DNA of 64,000 bases from Yamagishiella unicocca (GCA_003116995.1 BDSL01000142.1:141046-205045); one strand, 5' to 3'; numbered from the stretch's first letter, positions 9,254 through 21,757 are shown. Notes: generated from the letters alone by a model not told the origin. A program made the numbers and translations.

Positions 9254-11101
9254 GCTGAGGAGAGGGCTTTTGGCATGCCTGTGGCGTCGAGCGGCCTAAC
9301 CATGGGTCCGAAGGTGCTGTCCACGGCCGGGCTCAGAAGGGGATGGAGATGAAGCACACCTGGCAGCATGATCGGCAATTCAGGCAACTTCGAAATGTAA
9401 GAGTAGGGGAGTAGTGGGATACAGGGTACAAGGGTGACAGGGCACGGCGAATCGCAGCAGGCCCGCAACGTGCCGCCATGAAGCGCGCTGGGCTGGGGAT
9501 TGTGGAAGCACGGTTTGTCCGAACGCATACGTCCGCAGCCAACAGCGTGGCTTTGATAGCCTTTGGAACCAGCACAAACCCGACGCTGCCGTTGGTTGGC
9601 ATCGTCGTTGTGCCGAGAGCCAGGTCCTCGCGCAGCAGGTCCACTTGCTGGTAGTCGAATGCCTTTCGCGCCATCCTACCGTCCGCCGACCGCAGCACAG
9701 CAGCCTGCTGCTGTCGCCTCCACGAGAGAATCTAGTGGTCATGTCCTTCCCAACCTTGCTGCAAGATGCAGGCAGCGCAGAAAGGTATGCAAAAGTAGCC
9801 CTACGCTACCTTTCTACTTCTTCCACCAGCCAAGAGAAGGCAGACGGGCATCGTATTCTCGTTTGGTTGTGGTATTCAAGTTTGGTTTCAACCAAGGTTG
9901 CCTGGTTTATAAGCAATCCAAGATGCGCCAACTACAAGGCCTGTGGAAGCTCACGGCACGGCGACAGAAGACTATATTGTTTAAGCATTCAGCATGTACT
10001 CAGACTAACATATCGCCCTTAATTAGATTACTGGAGTGCCGTATGCGCACTGGACGGTTAGACGACCGGTAAGTACCCGGTGAACGACAGAGTCATGAAG
10101 TTCCTCGTCGCAGACTAGTCAAGTCGTCAAACCGCAAACTATTAAAGGCGTAGATTCCCACGACGGATCAACATCTGCTTCGTAACGTGACAGCCGGGCA
10201 GCCGCACAGGCAGTGCTGCTGGTGCGCATGTTGGCGGTGCTGACGGCCAACCGGGTGGCGAACGAGGACCCGGGGGTCCACTTCGCGGCGCTGCTAGCCT
10301 CCTCACGCTGGGTGTCAGGAACGATGCCGGCGATGCCGTGGCGGCGTCTTGGGCGCTACCATCCTGGCTTCTTAGGTTGGGCAAACCAGCAGGGCGATGC
10401 AGACGGCCATGTGCGGCGCTGTTGATGTTACCGCTGTTGCCAGATAATGCTTTCCGGGCCTCTGCTACGCCTTCATCGCAAGTCTGGGTGGGGCAGTGTG
10501 CAGCAGCCTGCCCCGGGTCAAGTACGTCCACTCCTTCAGTCTGTTCTGCAAGTTATTGCCGCCCGCGTCGTACGGCGGATCGTACATCATGGCGCCGGTG
10601 CCCGCCGACGAGGTGTTGCGGCTGCTGGCCTCTCGCCCCTCCCTGGCCCCCCTCCCTGCCCCCTCCCGCCGCCTCACCCTAGCGCAGGCTGCCCTCCCCA
10701 GTCATGTCGAGTAGCGTCTCCGCCACCAGCCTCTTCTCCGTCACGGTGTTGGTGTGGCCCAGGAAGCCGCCCACGTCAGCGGCTCCTCTGCCGTACACTG
10801 CATCTTGGGCGCGGGGTTGCTCGTTGGGAAGGTGATGGGGCGCTGCTGCGGGTCACCCGCTTGCCATCCCCCACCAACCCACCCGCTCCACCACCTCCAA
10901 AAACAGCTGCCCGTCGTCCGACTCCTCCCTGCGGACGAAGCGCTTGACGCACGGCCGGGTCGGGGCGGCGGCGGTGGCGGCAGCGGTGACTCAATCCGTA
11001 TGTGAGCAGCAGCAAGGCTGGCTGCCGTCTCTGTATCCTCGACTAGTAGGAATGGGACTGCCCGTTCGTCCCTGGGCTGCTCAGTGTCCTCACAAATCTT
11101 A

Positions 11102-13934
11102 GGTACCGATGAATGTTCAAGAGGAAATGGCGTTAAAAAACGCCGTCATCCTGTTGTGGAATCGGAATCCCCTATACTACCTTATTTCCATCTGGCGTTT
11201 GCCCAGTCGAATCCTTGCAACCCAGCGTCCTCGTCGTAACGCACAGTGTATCGACAACGATGCTGCCCGTGGACCTGCCAGCTGCACGGTGGCTCTACGT
11301 AAGGACCGACTCACGCGACAGCTGCAGGGTGTCCCACGTGCTGTTTCGGACCACATAGCCCGCATTCGAACGCGCCTTGCAAAGCTGTCAAAACCGTTTG
11401 ATGAGATACGCCACGCGCTAGCGTGCCATGCCTATCCTCCGCCTCACCTCATAGCTCCAGTAGCTGTGACTCCGCGATCCAGTCGCTGCTCGCCGCCCCC
11501 AGCGTCCCTGCAACCTGTGGAATGTGCAAGGCCCATGGCAGCACTTTACAGGGACCGGCTCGCACACACTGCCTCCCAACGCGCCGCGGCCCCCTGGTTC
11601 TTCCCACCAGGACTACAGCATAGCGCAGCTACTCAAAGCGAGTGACCTTGCGGATCGCACCATGGATGGCGTACGCATCCGCCAAGAGATAGACCTGTGA
11701 GGAGGTTGCGGCGGTTGGGTTGTTACTTTGTGGTGATATGGATTTGGAGAGGGTGGGCGAAATGGCGATGAGGCGGAGGGCATAGGCAGGGTGTGGACAC
11801 AAGACCACCCGGGGCTCCCTCCCCTGCAAGGCGGACGGTTCCTCAGCACCAACTATTCCTCCATCCGCACCATTACCTGTTCTCCGACACCACCACCACC
11901 TACGGCACTACCGGCACCCACAACCTCGCCTAGGGCCCCGGTGGCCACCCCCCACCGGGACTCCAACTCCGGCGCAGCACTGCCCGGCCGTACCTGCGCA
12001 GCAACTCTGAGCTTGAATCCAAACACGCTCTGGATCCGCGCGATATCGCACTTGGATCCGTCCGCCGAAATGAAGGCCCGTGCAGAAAGCGGACGCCACC
12101 GCCCAAAGCAGCGCCCCCTGGCCCTGCTCCACACTAACAACTGTGATCCTTCGCAGGGCAAGCAGGCACGTTAAGCGCAAGGGTAAGGGTTCCCACTCCA
12201 GGGGTGTTCTACGACACATGCCGCACCCGAGTACCCTGGTCGCGAAAGCCTCTGCATGGCAGCCCCACACCGGCGTCACATCCGGCGATACGCGGCTCCT
12301 CCAGCATGTCAACCCCGACGGCCCCCCCGCTGCCCGCTCCCCCTTCCGCACCCGGCGCCCCCCTCCCCCAGTCGTGTGTGCACACAATGTGCGCGTTGGA
12401 GTGAAGCGACTGCGATGAGGCCATCGAGGAGTTGCATGACGAGGTGGCCGAGCGGTCTAAGGCGCTAGTTTCAGGACTACCTGGTGCAGTATCAGGAAGG
12501 AAACCTACTAGTCCGTAAGGGCGCGGGTTCAAATCCCGTCCTCGTCAGCTGAGGAGAGGGCTTTTGGCATGCCTGTGGCGTCGAGCGGCCCAACCATGGG
12601 TCCGAAGGTGCTGTCCACGGCCGGGCTCAGAAGGGGATGGAGATGAAGCACACCTGGCAGCATGATCGGCAATTCAGGCAACTTCGAAATGTAAGAGTAG
12701 GGGAGTAGTGGGATACAGGGTACAAGAGTGACAGGGCACGGCGAATCGCAGCAGGCCCGCAACGTGCCGCCATGAATCGCGCTGGGCTGGGGATTGTGGA
12801 AGCACGGTTTGTCCGAACGCATACGTCCGCAGCCAACAGCGTGGCTTTGATAGCCTTTGGAACCAGCACAAACCCGACGCTGCCGTTGGTTGGCATCGTC
12901 GTTGTGCCGAGAGCCAAATCCTCGCGCAGCAGGTCCATTTGCTGGTAGTCGAATGCCTTTCGCGCCATCCTACCGTCCGCCGACCGCAGCACAGCAGCCT
13001 GCTGCTGTCGCCTTCACGAGAGAATCTAGTGGTTGTGTCCTTCCCAATCTTGCTGCAAGATGCAGGCAGCGCAGAAAGGTATGCAAAAGTAGCCCTACGC
13101 TACCTTTCTACTTCTTCCACCAGCCAAGAGAAGGCAGACGGGCATCGTATTCTCGTTTGGTTGTGGTATTCAAGTTTGGTTTCAACCAAGGTTGCCTGGT
13201 TTATAAGCAATCCAAGATGCGCCAACTACAAGGCCTGTGGAAGCTCACGGCACGGCGACAGAAGACTATATTGTTTAAGCATTCAGCATGTACTCAGACT
13301 AACATATCGCCCTTAATTAGATTACTGGAGTGCCGTATGCGCACTGGACGGTTAGACGACCGGTAAGTACCCGGTGAACGACAGAGTCATGAAGTTCCTC
13401 GTCGCAGACTAGTCAAGTCGTCAAACCGCAAACTATTAAAGGCGTAGATTCCCACGACGGATCAACATCTGCTTCGTAACGTGACAGCCGGGCAGCCGCA
13501 CAGGCAGTGCTGCTGGTGCGCATGTTGGCGGTGCTGACGGCCAACCGGGTGGCGAACGAGGACCCGGGGGTCCACTTCGCGGCGCTGCTAGCCTCCTCAC
13601 GCTGGGTGTCAGGAACGATGCCGGCGATGCCGTGGCGGCGTCTTGGGCGCTACCATCCTGGCTTCTTAGGTTGGGCAAACCAGCAGGGCGATGCAGACGG
13701 CCATGTGCGGCGCTGTTGATGTTACCGCTCCAAAAATAGCTGCCCGTCGTCCGACTCCTCCCTGCGGACGAAGCGCTTGACGCACGGCCGGGTCGGGGCG
13801 GCGGCGGTGGCGGCAGCGGTGACTCAATCCGTATGTGAGCAGCAGCAAGGCTGGCTGCCGTCTCTGTATCCTCGACTAGTAGGAATGGGACTGCCCGTTC
13901 GTCCCTGGGCTGCTCAGTGTCCTCACAAATCTTA
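11102..13934 (+). repeat. Leu unit F3 (2833 bp, internal deletion)
   Basis: The period to F4 is exactly 2833 bp. It lacks the 461 bp corresponding to 10436-10896 of F2; the junction is at about 13730 (CCGCT joined to CCAAAAAT). It differs from F4 by scattered SNPs, so the two are not an assembly duplicate. The 178-codon frame is at 11109-11645. Confidence 0.95.
12438..12547 (+). tRNA. tRNA-Leu(CAG) with 30-nt intron (copy F3)
   Basis: Same acceptor pairing, anticodon and intron as the other copies. Confidence 0.93.
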
Positions 13935-16767
13935 GGTACCGATGAATGTTCAAGAGGAAATGGCGTTAAAAAACGCCGTCATCCTGTTGTGGAATCGGAA
14001 TCCCCTATACTACCTTATTTCCATCTGGCGTTTGCCCAGTCGAATCCTTGCAACCCAGCGTCCTCGTCGTAACGCACAGTGTATCGACAACGATGCTGCC
14101 CGTGGACCTGCCAGCTGCACGGTGGCTCTACGTAAGGACCGACTCACGCGACAGCTGCAGGGTGTCCCACGTGCTGTTTCGGACCACATAGCCCGCATTC
14201 GAACGCGCCTTGCAAAGCTGTCAAAACCGTTTGATGAGATACGCCACGCGCTAGCGTGCCATGCCTATCCTCCGCCTCACCTCATAGCTCCAGTAGCTGT
14301 GACTCCGCGATCCAGTCGCTGCTCGCCGCCCCCAGCGTCCCTGCAACCTGTGGAATGTGCAAGGCCCATGGCAGCACTTTACAGGGACCGGCTCGCACAC
14401 ACTGCCTCCCAACGCGCCGCGGCCCCCTGGTTCTTCCCACCAGGACTACAGCATAGCGCAGCTACTCAAAGCGAGTGACCTTGCGGATCGCACCAGGGAT
14501 GGCGTACGCATCCGCCAAGAGATAGACCTGTGAGGAGGTTGCGGCGGTTGGGTTGTTACTTTGTGGTGATATGGATTTGGAGAGGGTGGGCGAAATGGCG
14601 ATGAGGCGGAGGGCATAGGCAGGGTGTGGACACAAGACCACCCGGGGCTCCCTCCCCTGCAAGGCGGACGGTTCCTCAGCACCAACTATTCCTCCATCCG
14701 CACCATTACCTGTTCTCCGACACCACCACCACCTACGGCACTACCGGCACCCACAACCTCGCCTAGGGCCCCGGTGGCCACCCCCCACCGGGACTCCAAC
14801 TCCGGCGCAGCACTGCCCGGCCGTACCTGCGCAGCAACTCTGAGCTTGAATCCAAACACGCTCTGGATCCGCGCGATATCGCACTTGGATCCGTCCGCCG
14901 AAATGAAGGCCCGTGCAGAAAGCGGACGCCACCGCCCAAAGCAGCGCCCCCTGGCCCTGCTCCACACTAACAACTGTGATCCTTCGCAGGGCAAGCAGGC
15001 ACGTTAAGCGCAAGGGTAAGGGTTCCCACTCCAGGGGTGTTCTACGACACATGCCGCACCCGAGTACCCTGGTCGCGAAAGCCTCTGCATGGCAGCCCCA
15101 CACCGGCGTCACATCCGGCGATACGCGGCTCCTCCAGCATGTCAACCCCGACGGCCCCCCCGCTGCCCGCTCCCCCTTCCGCACCCGGCGCCCCCCTCCC
15201 CCAGTCGTGTGTGCACACAATGTGCGCGTTGGAGTGAAGCGACTGCGATGAGGCCATCGAGGAGTTGCATGACGAGGTGGCCGAGCGGTCTAAGGCGCTA
15301 GTTTCAGGACTACCTGGTGCAGTATCAGGAAGGAAACCTACTAGTCCGTAAGGGCGCGGGTTCAAATCCCGTCCTCGTCAGCTGAGGAGAGGGCTTTTGG
15401 CATGCCTGTGGCGTCGAGCGGCCCAACCATGGGTCCGAAGGTGCTGTCCACGGCCGGGCTCAGAAGGGGATGGAGATGAAGCACACCTGGCAGCATGATC
15501 GGCAATTCAGGCAACTTCGAAATGTAAGAGTAGGGGAGTAGTGGGATACAGGGTACAAGAGTGACAGGGCACGGCGAATCGCAGCAGGCCCGCAACGTGC
15601 CGCCATGAAGCGCGCTGGGCTGGGGATTGTGGAAGCACGGTTTGTCCGAACGCATACGTCCGCAGCCAACAGCGTGGCTTTGATAGCCTTTGGAACCAGC
15701 ACAAACCCGACGCTGCCGTTGGTTGGCATCGTCGTTGTGCCGAGAGCCAAATCCTCGCGCAGCAGGTCCATTTGCTGGTAGTCGAATGCCTTTCGCGCCA
15801 TCCTACCGTCCGCCGACCGCAGCACAGCAGCCTGCTGCTGTCGCCTTCACGAGAGAATCTAGTGGTTGTGTCCTTCCCAATCTTGCTGCAAGATGCAGGC
15901 AGCGCAGAAAGGTATGCAAAAGTAGCCCTACGCTACCTTTCTACTTCTTCCACCAGCCAAGAGAAGGCAGACGGGCATCGTATTCTCGTTTGGTTGTGGT
16001 ATTCAAGTTTGGTTTCAACCAAGGTTGCCTGGTTTATAAGCAATCCAAGATGCGCCAACTACAAGGCCTGTGGAAGCTCACGGCACGGCGACAGAAGACT
16101 ATATTGTTTAAGCATTCAGCATGTACTCAGACTAACATATCGCCCTTAATTAGATTACTGGAGTGCCGTATGCGCACTGGACGGTTAGACGACCGGTAAG
16201 TACCCGGTGAACGACAGAGTCATGAAGTTCCTCGTCGCAGACTAGTCAAGTCGTCAAACCGCAAACTATTAAAGGCGTAGATTCCCACGACGGATCAACA
16301 TCTGCTTCGTAACGTGACAGCCGGGCAGCCGCACAGGCAGTGCTGCTGGTGCGCATGTTGGCGGTGCTGACGGCCAACCGGGTGGCGAACGAGGACCCGG
16401 GGGTCCACTTCGCGGCGCTGCTAGCCTCCTCACGCTGGGTGTCAGGAACGATGCCGGCGATGCCGTGGCGGCGTCTTGGGCGCTACCATCCTGGCTTCTT
16501 AGGTTGGGCAAACCAGCAGGGCGATGCAGACGGCCATGTGCGGCGCTGTTGATGTTACCGCTCCAAAAATAGCTGCCCGTCGTCCGACTCCTCCCTGCGG
16601 ACGAAGCGCTTGACGCACGGCCGGGTCGGGGCGGCGGCGGTGGCGGCAGCGGTGACTCAATCCGTATGTGAGCAGCAGCAAGGCTGGCTGCCGTCTCTGT
16701 ATCCTCGACTAGTAGGAATGGGACTGCCCGTTCGTCCCTGGGCTGCTCAGTGTCCTCACAAATCTTA
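13935..16767 (+). repeat. Leu unit F4 (2833 bp, same internal deletion as F3)
   Basis: Shares the 461-bp deletion with F3, junction included, so one probably arose from the other after the deletion. At 14491-14500 it carries CACCAGGGAT where F1, F2, F3 and F5 have CACCATGGAT. The 178-codon frame is at 13942-14478. Confidence 0.95.
15271..15380 (+). tRNA. tRNA-Leu(CAG) with 30-nt intron (copy F4)
   Basis: Same acceptor pairing, anticodon and intron as the other copies. Confidence 0.93.
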
Positions 16768-18103
16768 GGTACCGATGAATGTTCAAGAGGAAATGGCGTT
16801 AAAAAACGCCGTCATCCTGTTGTGGAATCGGAATCCCCTATACTACCTTATTTCCATCTGGCGTTTGCCCAGTCGAATCCTTGCAACCCAGCGTCCTCGT
16901 CGTAACGCACAGTGTATCGACAACGATGCTGCCCGTGGACCTGCCAGCTGCACGGTGGCTCTACGTAAGGACCGACTCACGCGACAGCTGCAGGGTGTCC
17001 CACGTGCTGTTTCGGACCACATAGCCCGCATTCGAACGCGCCTTGCAAAGCTGTCAAAACCGTTTGATGAGATACGCCACGCGCTAGCGTGCCATGCCTA
17101 TCCTCCGCCTCACCTCATAGCTCCAGTAGCTGTGACTCCGCGATCCAGTCGCTGCTCGCCGTCCCCAGCGTCCCTGCAACCTGTGGAATGTGCAAGGCCC
17201 ATGGCAGCACTTTACAGGGACCGGCTCGCACACACTGCCTCCCAACGCGCCGCGGCCCCCTGGATCTTCCCACCAGGACTACAGCATAGCGCAGCTACTC
17301 AAAGCGAGTGACCTTGCGGATCGCACCATGGATGGCGTACGCATCCGCCAAGAGATAGACCTGTGAGGAGGTTGCGGCGGTTGGGTTGTTACTTTGTGGT
17401 GATATGGATTTGGAGAGGGTGGGCGAAATGGCGATGAGGCGGAGGGCATAGGCAGGGTGTGGACACAAGACCACCCGGGGCTCCCTCCCCTGCAAGGCGG
17501 ACGGTTCCTCAGCACCAACTATTCCTCCATCCGCACCATTACCTGTTCTCCGACACCACCACCACCTACGGCATTACCGGCACCCACAACCTCGCCTAGG
17601 GCCCCGGTGGCCACCCCCCACCGGGACTCCAACTCCGGCGCAGCACTGCCCGGCCGTACCTGCGCAGCAACTCTGAGCTTGAATCCAAACACGCTCTGGA
17701 TCCGCGCGATATCGCACTTGGATCCGTCCGCCGAAATGAAGGCCCGTGCAGAAAGCGGACGCCACCGCCCAAAGCAGCGCCCCCTGGCCCTGCTCCACAC
17801 TAACAACTGTGATCCTTCGCAGGGCAAGCAGGCACGTTAAGCGCAAGGGTAAGGGTTCCCACTCCAGGGGTGTTCTACGACACATGCCGCACCCGAGTAC
17901 CCTGGTCGTGAAAGCCTCTGCATGGCAGCCCCACACCGGCGTCACATCCGGCGATACGCGGCTCCTCCAGCATGTCAACCCCGACGCCCCCCCCGCTGCC
18001 CGCTCCCCCTTCCGCACCCGGCGCCCCCCTCCCCTAGTCGTGTGTGCACACAATGTGCGCGTTGGAGTGAAGCGACTGCGATGAGGCCATCGAGGAGTTG
18101 CAT

Positions 18104-18213
18104 GACGAGGTGGCCGAGCGGTCTAAGGCGCTAGTTTCAGGACTACCTGGTGCAGTATCAGGAAGGAAACCTACTAGTCCGTAAGGGCGCGGGTTCAAAT
18201 CTCGTCCTCGTCA
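18104..18213 (+). tRNA. tRNA-Leu(CAG) with 30-nt intron (copy F5, variant T stem)
   Basis: As the other copies, but the T stem reads CTCGT instead of CCCGT, turning one G-C pair into G-U. The fold is still possible; processing or stability may be altered. Confidence 0.85.
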
Positions 18214-19069
18214 GCTGAGGAGAGGGCTTTTGGCATGCCTGTGGCGTCGAGCGGCCCAACCATGGGTCCGAAGGTGCTGTCCACGGCCGGGCTCAGAAGG
18301 GGATGGAGATGAAGCACACCTGGCAGCATGATCGGCAATTCAGGCAGCTTCGAAATGTAAGAGTAGGGGAGTAGTGGGATACAGGGTACAAGGGTGACAG
18401 GGCACGGCGAATCGCAGCAGGCTCGCAACGTGCCGCCATGAATCGCGCTGGGCTGGGGATTGTGGAAGCACGGTTTGTCCGAATGCAGACGTCCGCAGCC
18501 ACCAGCGTGGCTTTGATAACCTTTGGAACCAGCACAAACCCGAAGTTGCCGTTGGTTGGCATCGTGGTTGTGCCGAGAGCCAGGTCCTCGCGCAGCAGGT
18601 CCACTTGCTGGTAGTCGAATGCCTTTCGGCCGTCCGCTGACTGCAGCACAGCAGCCTGCCGCTGTCGCCTCCACGAGAGAACCTAGTGGTCGTGTCCTTC
18701 CCAATCTTGCTGCAAGATGCAGGCAGCGCAGAAAGGTATGCAAAAGTAGCCCTACGCTACCTTTCTACTTCTTCCACCAGCCAAGAGAAGGCAGGCGGGC
18801 ATCGTATCCTCGTTTGGTTGTGGTATTCAAGTTTGGTTTCAACCAAGGTTGCCTGGTGTATAAGCAATCCAAGATGCGCCAACTACAAGGCCGGTGGAAG
18901 CTCACGGCACGGCGACAGAAGACTATATTGTTTAAGCATTCAGCATGTAATCAGACTAACATATCGCACTTAATTATTTTGTGCCGCATGCGCACTGGAC
19001 GGTTAGACTTCCGGTAATTACCCGGTGAACGACACAGTCATGAAGTTCCACGCCGCAGACTATCCAAGA

Positions 19070-21396
19070 ATAGCACAGGGGATAGGGTTGAACGGGTTGC
19101 AGCGGCTGCAGCGCTCAATACACCATTTACTTTGGAGGAGGTTACGAAGGCGATTAGAGCCTTGGGGAACAACAAATCGGTTGGATTTGAGAAGGTCCCG
19201 GCTGAATGCTATAAGTATGCAAAGAGAGAGGTAGACGGGCGTTATGTGAACGTCCTGGCACCACATATTCTCACATTGTTGGAGCACATCCGGAGCACGG
19301 GTGATTACCCCGAACAGTTTGAGGTGTCATGCCTCACGCCTATTCACAAAAAGGGCGACACGCTTGACAAGAGTAATTATCGTGGTTTAGCTGTGGGGGG
19401 TGCACTGGCAAAATGTTACGCGTACATGCTTGTACGCCGCCTGAGCTCCTGGGGTGAACGCTCACGGGGTCGATGCCCCCTGCAAGGGGGTTTCAGGGAG
19501 AAGCTTGGTACGATACACAACCTGTTCGTTCTGCGCCATCTCACTGATCGCTATCGGCAAGGCCCAGTCACCGGCCAACCCTTATTTGTATGTCAAGTTG
19601 ATTTTGAGAAGGCGTTTGATCGGGTACCGCGGCATCTACTGTGGCTACGTTTGGAGGAAAGGGGGGTACATGGGCAGATGCTTGAAGCACTGAAAACCTG
19701 CTACAATAAAGTGTTAATGCGTGTGCGTGTTGATGGACAAGTGGGCGATCCTTTCGAGTCACAGCAAGGGGTGAAGCAGGGGTGCCCCCTAAGCCCCACG
19801 TTGTATGGATTTTTTGGGGAAGGGTTTGCGGATTACGTTGAGGCTAAAGATAGGCATATGCCAGAAGCTATGGCGGCGAATGCTTGCCCCATTGTGGATG
19901 GAACTCGGGTACCTCTGGAGCTATACGCGGATGACCTCAACCTTTTTGCTACCACACACCGCAGGCTTATGTGTCTGTTAGCCGCGCTACGGGAATGGTG
20001 TGAAGCGTTTGGGATGTCCGTTAATGTTCGCAAATCGGAGGTACTGCACTTCCATCCCAGCCCCGCAGTACGTGAAACGGCTCGGGGATGGTTGAAGGTC
20101 GGTATGAGAAGGGTGGTTGGCGATGCCATTCAGGTACAAGAAATGAAGTGGGTAGAGCGCACTCGTTATCTTGGTCTGCACTATGGGTCAGAACGTGCAT
20201 TCGAGTCATGCACGGACGAGTTATTCGAGGCTGGTCAACGGGCCATGTTTGCGCTCATACGTAAACTACGGCGAAGAGGGCTAATGATTCCCAGGATTGC
20301 CCTGAGATGCTTTACTACGCAGGTTCGGTCCATCCTTTCGTATGGCGCTCAGGTTTGGGGGCCGTTGTTTATTCTCCAGCTAGTTGAAGGTAGGCCCGAT
20401 ACCAATGGGCGATCATGCTACTTTGAGAAATCGTTGGGTAATCGCATGGTTGCTTTGCAGAAAAGGTTTCTACGTATTTTGGCAGGAGTGGGTCTGGCAC
20501 CTGACCGGTTGCTGTTTAGGGAATTTGGGCAGCAGCCCATGCACACCCATTGGGCAACACTCATATATCGTTTCTGGAATAAATTGGTGAAAGCGGAAGG
20601 TAGCATACACCACAATGTGCTGCGTGAGGAGATTCGTATAGCTCTCAGATCAAATCTAAGTTATGAAGGATGGGGCTCACAAGTTCTTAAAGGGCTGACG
20701 AGTTTGGGGTACGATTTTGGGATCCCGCCTGAGCTAGGGCTAGAAGAGCAGGTCGATATTATCAGTAAGAGGGAGTTAAATATTGGTAGTATTATGCACA
20801 CGCTAGAGCAACGGTTTGATGACGACTGGGCTAATTTTCGTTTGCGCACACCACCTAGGGAGTTTGTGTCGGATGGAAGCAAACCAGGTGTGAAGATGTG
20901 TCGGTACACACACTGGATGGGCACACCTACGCATATGCAGGGGTACATTCCCGCTAAGGTGTACGCCAGTTTACTGCGCTTTAGGTTATGTATTTGGGGT
21001 CTAGAGGTCAGCCGCCCACATGGGCGAGCTCGTGAAGACCGCTGGTGCCTGGCATGTGGCGACCGGCAAGCAGTAGAGGATGAAAGGCACGTACTGCTGG
21101 AATGCCCTGCTTACAGTGGTCTCCGCGATGAACTATGGGGAATGGGCATAACGCCCAATGCCACGATGCTGCAGGTCATGAGTGTCGAGGACCAACGGGG
21201 TCTAGCGAGCGTGTTGCACCGTATTAGGAATCATCGTACAGCAATTACGGGTATCAGGACATAATTGCTACGTTATTTGAGCATGGCTACGTAAACGTTT
21301 TCAATTCTTCTTTATGAATTACTTTGATTAGCGGTCCATGAGCCTCCTGGCTCGTCTGGGCCTTACGAGCTCCAAGAGCTTGTAATCAATCAATCA
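19070..21396 (+). mobile_element. 5'-truncated non-LTR retrotransposon (LINE A)
   Basis: The element is bounded by an 8-bp direct repeat ATCCAAGA (19062-19069 and 21397-21404) and ends in a TCAA-type tandem tail just before it. The flanks join to restore the Leu unit. The 5' end begins inside the reverse transcriptase ORF, so endonuclease and upstream parts are missing: a typical incomplete target-primed insertion. Confidence 0.92.
19072..21264 (+). CDS. LINE A reverse transcriptase ORF (5'-truncated, uninterrupted)
   Basis: The frame is open from the element's 5' edge to TAA at 21262-21264, over 720 codons with no internal stop. The start is arbitrary because of truncation; no ATG lies near the edge. 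Reverse-transcriptase landmarks in order: TLEEVTKAIRALGNNKSVGF (motif 0/1 region), LTPIHKKGD and SNYRGLAVG, FVCQVDFEKAFDRVPR (first catalytic Asp), GVKQGCPLSPTLYG, LYADDLNLFA (catalytic Asp pair) and MSVNVRKSEV. The C-terminal CLACGD...ERHVLLEC is the Cys/His zinc-binding region seen in many LINE polymerases. The intact frame points to recent insertion. It cannot mobilise itself without its 5' half. Confidence 0.9.
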   Translation, partial: STGDRVERVAAAAALNTPFTLEEVTKAIRALGNNKSVGFEKVPAECYKYAKREVDGRYVNVLAPHILTLLEHIRSTGDYPEQFEVSCLTPIHKKGDTLDKSNYRGLAVGGALAKCYAYMLVRRLSSWGERSRGRCPLQGGFREKLGTIHNLFVLRHLTDRYRQGPVTGQPLFVCQVDFEKAFDRVPRHLLWLRLEERGVHGQMLEALKTCYNKVLMRVRVDGQVGDPFESQQGVKQGCPLSPTLYGFFGEGFADYVEAKDRHMPEAMAANACPIVDGTRVPLELYADDLNLFATTHRRLMCLLAALREWCEAFGMSVNVRKSEVLHFHPSPAVRETARGWLKVGMRRVVGDAIQVQEMKWVERTRYLGLHYGSERAFESCTDELFEAGQRAMFALIRKLRRRGLMIPRIALRCFTTQVRSILSYGAQVWGPLFILQLVEGRPDTNGRSCYFEKSLGNRMVALQKRFLRILAGVGLAPDRLLFREFGQQPMHTHWATLIYRFWNKLVKAEGSIHHNVLREEIRIALRSNLSYEGWGSQVLKGLTSLGYDFGIPPELGLEEQVDIISKRELNIGSIMHTLEQRFDDDWANFRLRTPPREFVSDGSKPGVKMCRYTHWMGTPTHMQGYIPAKVYASLLRFRLCIWGLEVSRPHGRAREDRWCLACGDRQAVEDERHVLLECPAYSGLRDELWGMGITPNATMLQVMSVEDQRGLASVLHRIRNHRTAITGIRT

Positions 21397-21757
21397 ATCC
21401 AAGACGTCAAACCTCAAACTATTCAAGGCATAGATTCCCACGACGGATCAACATCTGCTAAAAAAAGCTGCTGGCGCTGCTGGGCCTGGTGGAGGCGGTG
21501 GACGTGCGGCTGACGTCGGGGCTGCCCTCACCGTGTGGTGTCCGCTGCGTCGGTGGCGGGCCAAGCTGGGCCGAGCCTCCTCACGCTGGGTGTCAGGAAC
21601 GATGCCGGCGATGCCGTGGCGGCGTCTTGGGCGCTATCGTCCTGGCTGCTTCGCACGGTGGCAAACCGGTTGGGCAAACCAGCAGAGCGATGCAGACGGC
21701 CATGCGCGGCGCTGTTGACGTTACCGCTGTTGCCAGGAACTGGTTTCCGGGCCTTTG

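Larger units (their letters stand above)
7578..11101 (+). repeat. Leu unit F2 (carries a SINE insertion)
   Basis: Spacing to the next unit is 3524 bp. Relative to F3 and F4 it has a 230-bp SINE insertion (8848-9077) and retains 461 bp (10436-10896) missing from them. It begins with a 178-codon frame (7585-8121) and has tRNA-Leu at 9144-9253. Confidence 0.95.
16768..21757 (+). repeat. Leu unit F5, interrupted by a LINE
   Basis: The first part (to about 18.1 kb) resembles F2-F4. The part after the tRNA is more divergent and resembles the R6 type. A LINE (19070-21396) splits the copy; the unit resumes at 21397 and breaks off at 21757 into unrelated sequence. The 178-codon frame is at 16775-17311. 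Confidence 0.9.

Noticed and set aside
11102..16767. F3 and F4 as an assembly duplication
   Set aside because: They differ by SNPs (for example 12777 versus 15610, and 11660 versus 14494), so both copies are real.
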